Part shown: positions 60,985-64,000 of the stretch, piece after piece
Layout of the letters: each line of letters opens with the position of its first letter
Position numbering within the stretch: the first letter of the stretch is position 1
Assembly: GCA_023238725.1 (NCBI GenBank)
Contig: CM041554.1
Span: 20,322,050-20,386,049, forward strand
DNA: 64,000 bases
From: Scortum barcoo
Lineage: Eukaryota > Chordata > Actinopteri > Centrarchiformes > Terapontidae
Direction: 5' to 3'
Notes under the pieces: model-generated
Seen by the model: the letters and a program-made list of their open reading frames with translations, nothing else
Told to the model about the DNA's origin: nothing
Databases searched by the model: none
Position numbers and translations under genes: made by a program

Positions 60985-61345
60985 AGCACAAGGAGGGATC
61001 AAAATTAGCAGAGAGTGCTCCGTCAATTTCAGGGCAATGTGTGCATAAGGTTTTGATATTTCTTTGGCACAAATGAAAATTTCATCCCAACGGTAGCACT
61101 AGACGAAAGGCCAGGAGGTCATCAAAATATTTGAATTAATTCCGAGACCATGAATATCCATGTTCATGGAGACCGGCCAGCAGGAGTTGTCATGCAACAA
61201 AGAGTTTATTTAGACGAAAGGCCAGAGGGTCACCAAAATCACTACGGGTGCCATGAATATGTACAGCACATTTAATGGTAATCTACAGAGCCGGATAGAT
61301 GGAACTCAGCCAAGATAAGTTTCAATTACTGACACTCAAAAGCAA
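60985..61345 (-). repeat. Old percomorph interspersed repeat, third copy (inverted)
   Basis: Two rounds of agacgaaaggccag...gtcaccaaaatcac...ccatgaatat (61101-61160 and 61213-61262) match, in reverse orientation, the family seen at 46.6 and 49.6 kb. The internal duplication is typical of that family. Confidence 0.55.
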
Positions 61346-63172
61346 AATGAAATATCATACCAGGGGGCACTGCATCCGAGCGATGTTGTTTTATGTTAAC
61401 AAAGCAGCTTATAGAAAATGATCTGTGACATCCACCTGAATGCTGACAATATTGAGATGCAAACACAAGGATTTCCTGGCCGGATTTGTTGTTGCGTCAC
61501 TAGAGCTCACTGTGAAGTCCAGTGCGGTTGGAGTACAATGCCCGTGGCGTCTGCATTCATCGAAGGTCAGAGCTCTAGAAACTATCACCAGCACCCTGCC
61601 CCCATGAGGCTAGCACGGACCTGACCACACACACATACACATAAACACACTCACAAACAACACACCTACACCAACTCAACACACCTACTTGTCCCAAGGG
61701 CTTGTTTGTGATCCACGCTCTGTCATAATGGATATATAATTCACAAACGTAGCCCGACCTCACACCTCACTCTATTTCAGCTAAATTGCCTCAATTTGTG
61801 ATTATTTTTTAAGACAACCAAAATCATTAAATAACAAGGTGTGCCTGAAAAAAAACCTTTTATCTATCGATGACGCATGTCTGAAAGGGCATTGATCATT
61901 TTATTGCAGTAATCTACTGAGAGGCAGGGACTAAATCCTGAGAGGACAGCTGAGCACATGACAAGGACAAAAATGCCGTAAACACTGCATGAAAAATGGC
62001 TCTTCTACAGCACATGCCTGTCAGACCTCAAAGAGCTGTGCGGGGTCAGTGTTGAACTTGTTGTCCTGCATTACTTCTGTGCCTGTAAAACATCAGAAAA
62101 AATCTGTGGACGCCATCCGTGTGTAATGTGCAATCTCTCCACAGGCAGTTCAGCTATCCCGCGCTTCCCCAGTCCAAATGGTGTGGAAGTGATCAGGCCT
62201 CTCTCTCAGCTTATGCTCGTATACAAAAACTTTTGTCTACACATGCTCATAACGATGGCTTTTTAGTGTTAGCGTATCATGCTGACTCAGTGCAAGCAGC
62301 GCTGAGGCACAAACAGGAGCAGAGCAATGACATTTACATCCCACAGTGGCTGATCCGTTTTCATCCCTCTGCCATTTTTTATCTGTCTCTGATAGCAATT
62401 TGGTTTCGGCACAGAGCTGTCTGTATGTGTAGCAAATGCAGACATAACACATCTCTTCCTGTCCCAGAATTTGAACAGTATTCCATTCTGTTCCAATGAA
62501 TAGTCGTATTCTGCAAACTTTGCATTGCCTTTGTAAGTTTAGCAGGCATGCAAATCTGTCCTGAATCCCCAAAAGTGGTGAAACATTTTGATGTGCCATA
62601 GTGAGACTTTGTACGTGTCCTGCAGAGTGCATACTCACGCAGATTCATGCCAGAAATAGGAGGAGATTTTCATTCAGTCATTCACTGTGTGTGCTGTGTG
62701 CTGCAGTCTACATTTAAAACAAGTAAAAACCTCAGAGGATGAAAAGCCCATGACACTTACACATCAAAGGGAGGTACAATAGTCAAACCCACTAATTAAT
62801 TATAAACTATACACTCAAGTTGGTTTAACTTGCCAGTTGGAAGACTTGTGCATCCAACTTTCACCTCACTTTACAAAGAGTCAAAGAAAGCTTCGCCTGT
62901 TTTTAATACAGTCCAGACTAACATGTGAGAGCCATACTGCTGTACACAATGTTTTATCTCAACTTTGAACACAATGCTTGCATTCTAAAATGACTGTGTA
63001 TGTGCAGTATGTACACATTTTGCATATTTTCAAATGATGTAGAACTAAAGTAAAAAAAAGTCTTTGCTTGTGATTCGCAGCTTTTGTCTCATTCAGCCCT
63101 ACAGCAGCAGCTGCAGGGACAATGTGTTCAAACTCTCGGGAGCTCTCAGCACCCTCCACAGGCTGCTTGTCT
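61346..63172. other. Upstream flank of adrb2, no gene seen
   Basis: Unique-looking DNA. Overlapping frames around 62119-62648 on both strands have no recognisable motif. Confidence 0.5.
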
Positions 63173-63173
63173 G

Positions 63174-63240
63174 ATTGGCTGAGCACTGGCCATGATGTCA
63201 TCACTGCACATTATAAGGGCTCTGACAAATAGCTTGGGAG
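63174..63240 (+). promoter_or_regulatory. adrb2: adrb2 promoter
   Basis: In order are ATTGG (inverted CCAAT box, 63174-63178), TGATGTCATCA (63193-63203, a CRE/AP-1-like palindrome) and ATTATAA (63210-63216, TATA-like), at spacings normal for a TATA promoter. Transcription would start near 63240. A CRE-like site fits a receptor that signals through cAMP, but binding is inferred. Confidence 0.6.
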
Positions 63241-63414
63241 ACACATTAGAAGAAACACTGCTCAACTGAGGGACTGACTGAGTGAGACACACAGAGATAA
63301 AGAAAAGCAGACGGTAGAAAGAAGGACATGTGACAGCGAATACTTTGCAGGAACTACTTTAACAGTGACATTTCTACTTCGTATGGGAGGCAGGGAACAA
63401 AACTACCTGTGGAG
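63240..63414 (+). other. adrb2: Probable adrb2 5' UTR exon
   Basis: Bounded by the TATA-like element and by a plausible GGAG|GTCTGT donor at 63415. It contains a minimal ATG-TGA start-stop (63328-63333) and a second upstream ATG at 63383. No similarity evidence, so the exon is inferred from signals only. Confidence 0.45.
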
Positions 63415-63448
63415 GTCTGTATTTTTTATTTTTACATGGCTTGTGTAG
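63383..63448 (+). other. Upstream ORF in the adrb2 leader
   Basis: The ATG at 63383 opens 21 codons (MGGREQNYLWRSVFFIFTWL...) if the leader is unspliced. If the intron 63415-63744 is removed, the frame instead runs across the junction and past the receptor ATG in another frame, ending at TGA 63779-63781. Mammalian ADRB2 mRNA is known to carry a short inhibitory leader ORF. Confidence 0.4.
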
Positions 63449-63744
63449 CATGTTTTTTTAAGCTGTGCTTGCTGAAGCCTAACAAGATTTGATGAGTTTG
63501 TTTAGTTGTGCTGGTGCTGTAATTGTTGTTCTCCTTTTTTTGTGAAAACAAGACCAACAGTAGACACATCAGTGCAAATTTGTTGCTGCTAGTGTTATAT
63601 GCATATACTTTTATGAACAGTTTCTTGTCCTCCGTTCACATGAGGACAGTTTTATGGACTTAAAATGTGATCTTCACCTCCGTGTTTGTGTCTGTGTGTT
63701 TGTGTGTGTGTCTGCTTGTGTTTATCCACATATGGTCTCTTCAG

Positions 63745-64000
63745 ATGGGAAGTACAACCCCCCCAGCGTACCTCAATGTGAGCACGGAGACGATTGCCCT
63801 GTCCTCAGACCCAGCTAAGCAAGAGGAGGGTTACAGTGAGGCAACAATGATCCTGCTGGGCATGATCATGTCCTTACTTGTCTTGTGCATTGTCTTTGGT
63901 AACATCCTGGTCATTACAGCGATTGCCCGTTTCCAGCGTCTCCAAAATGTCACCAACTGTTTCATCACATCCCTGGCCTGTGCTGACCTGGTCATGGGTC
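63745..64000 (+). CDS. adrb2: adrb2, beta-2 adrenergic receptor (5' part, runs off window)
   Basis: The first 85 codons are visible. The product starts MGSTTPPAYLNVSTE with an N-glycosylation sequon at Asn11. TM1 is MSLLVLCIVFGNILVITAIA with the class A Asn1.50 at Asn53, followed by intracellular loop 1 (RFQRLQNVTN) and the start of TM2, FITSLACADLVMG, with Asp2.50 at Asp81. FGN-LVITAIA, FITSLACADLVMG and the F-RLQ-VTN loop are specific to ADRB2 rather than ADRB1 or ADRA1B. It is a plasma-membrane Gs-coupled catecholamine receptor. The ATG directly follows a tctcttcag acceptor-like sequence, so the coding exon probably begins at or just before it. No in-frame upstream ATG is seen. The paralogue (2a or 2b) cannot be assigned. 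Confidence 0.93.
   Translation, partial: MGSTTPPAYLNVSTETIALSSDPAKQEEGYSEATMILLGMIMSLLVLCIVFGNILVITAIARFQRLQNVTNCFITSLACADLVMG

Noticed and set aside
62119..62648. Overlapping frames of 126 and 133 codons on both strands
   Set aside because: Neither has motifs, and mutual overlap on opposite strands suggests a chance scarcity of stops.
63745..64000. ADRA1B as identity of the terminal receptor (it neighbours EBF1/IL12B in human)
   Set aside because: The TM1-TM2 sequence (VFGN-LVITAIA, FITSLACADLVMG) is ADRB2-type. ADRA1B has a different loop 1 and TM2.

Overview
This window is nuclear DNA from a ray-finned fish, most likely a percomorph teleost. The evidence is split genes with GT-AG introns, abundant CA/GT and AT microsatellites, Tc1-like and jockey/L2-like elements, and several interspersed repeats whose wording I recognise from percomorph genomes. 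There are no prokaryotic features and no CRISPR array.

Three protein-coding genes can be supported. (1) ebf1, minus strand: the first five coding exons (5241 down to 779) encode residues 1-161 of the transcription factor EBF1, and the gene runs off the low-coordinate end. (2) il12b, minus strand: a complete gene for the IL-12/IL-23 p40 subunit in eight coding exons (16226 down to 13532), which join in frame to 363 residues. It has a TATA promoter, a Rel/NF-kB-like site and AUUUA elements in its 3' UTR. (3) adrb2, plus strand: the first 85 codons of a beta-2 adrenergic receptor (from 63745), with a TATA/CRE-like/CCAAT promoter and a probable 5' UTR intron; the gene runs off the high-coordinate end. 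ebf1 and il12b are neighbours in the same order and orientation in human 5q33, so that linkage looks ancestral. Here the il12b stop codon and the ebf1 start codon are only about 8.3 kb apart.

The roughly 45 kb between the Tc1 remnant and adrb2 has no gene that I can recognise. It holds decayed mobile DNA: a Tc1-like transposase pseudogene (17.0-18.3 kb), SINE-like repeats (27 kb), a broken non-LTR reverse transcriptase (30.5-32 kb), TTAA-flanked MITE-like elements (42.7 and 53.1 kb), a 999-bp TGTGGC...GCCACA element carrying a TATA box and a poly(A) signal and nested inside an older repeat (46.9-47.9 kb), and a pair of roughly 0.9-1.0 kb inverted arms separated by 2.8 kb (52.2-56.9 kb). Two perfect hairpins (37.65 and 40.5 kb) and a short interstitial telomere-like tract (43.85 kb) are unexplained.

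Exon coordinates were derived by hand from splice consensus, reading frame and family knowledge. The main doubt is the last il12b exon, where two acceptors are possible. No promoter has transcript evidence here.
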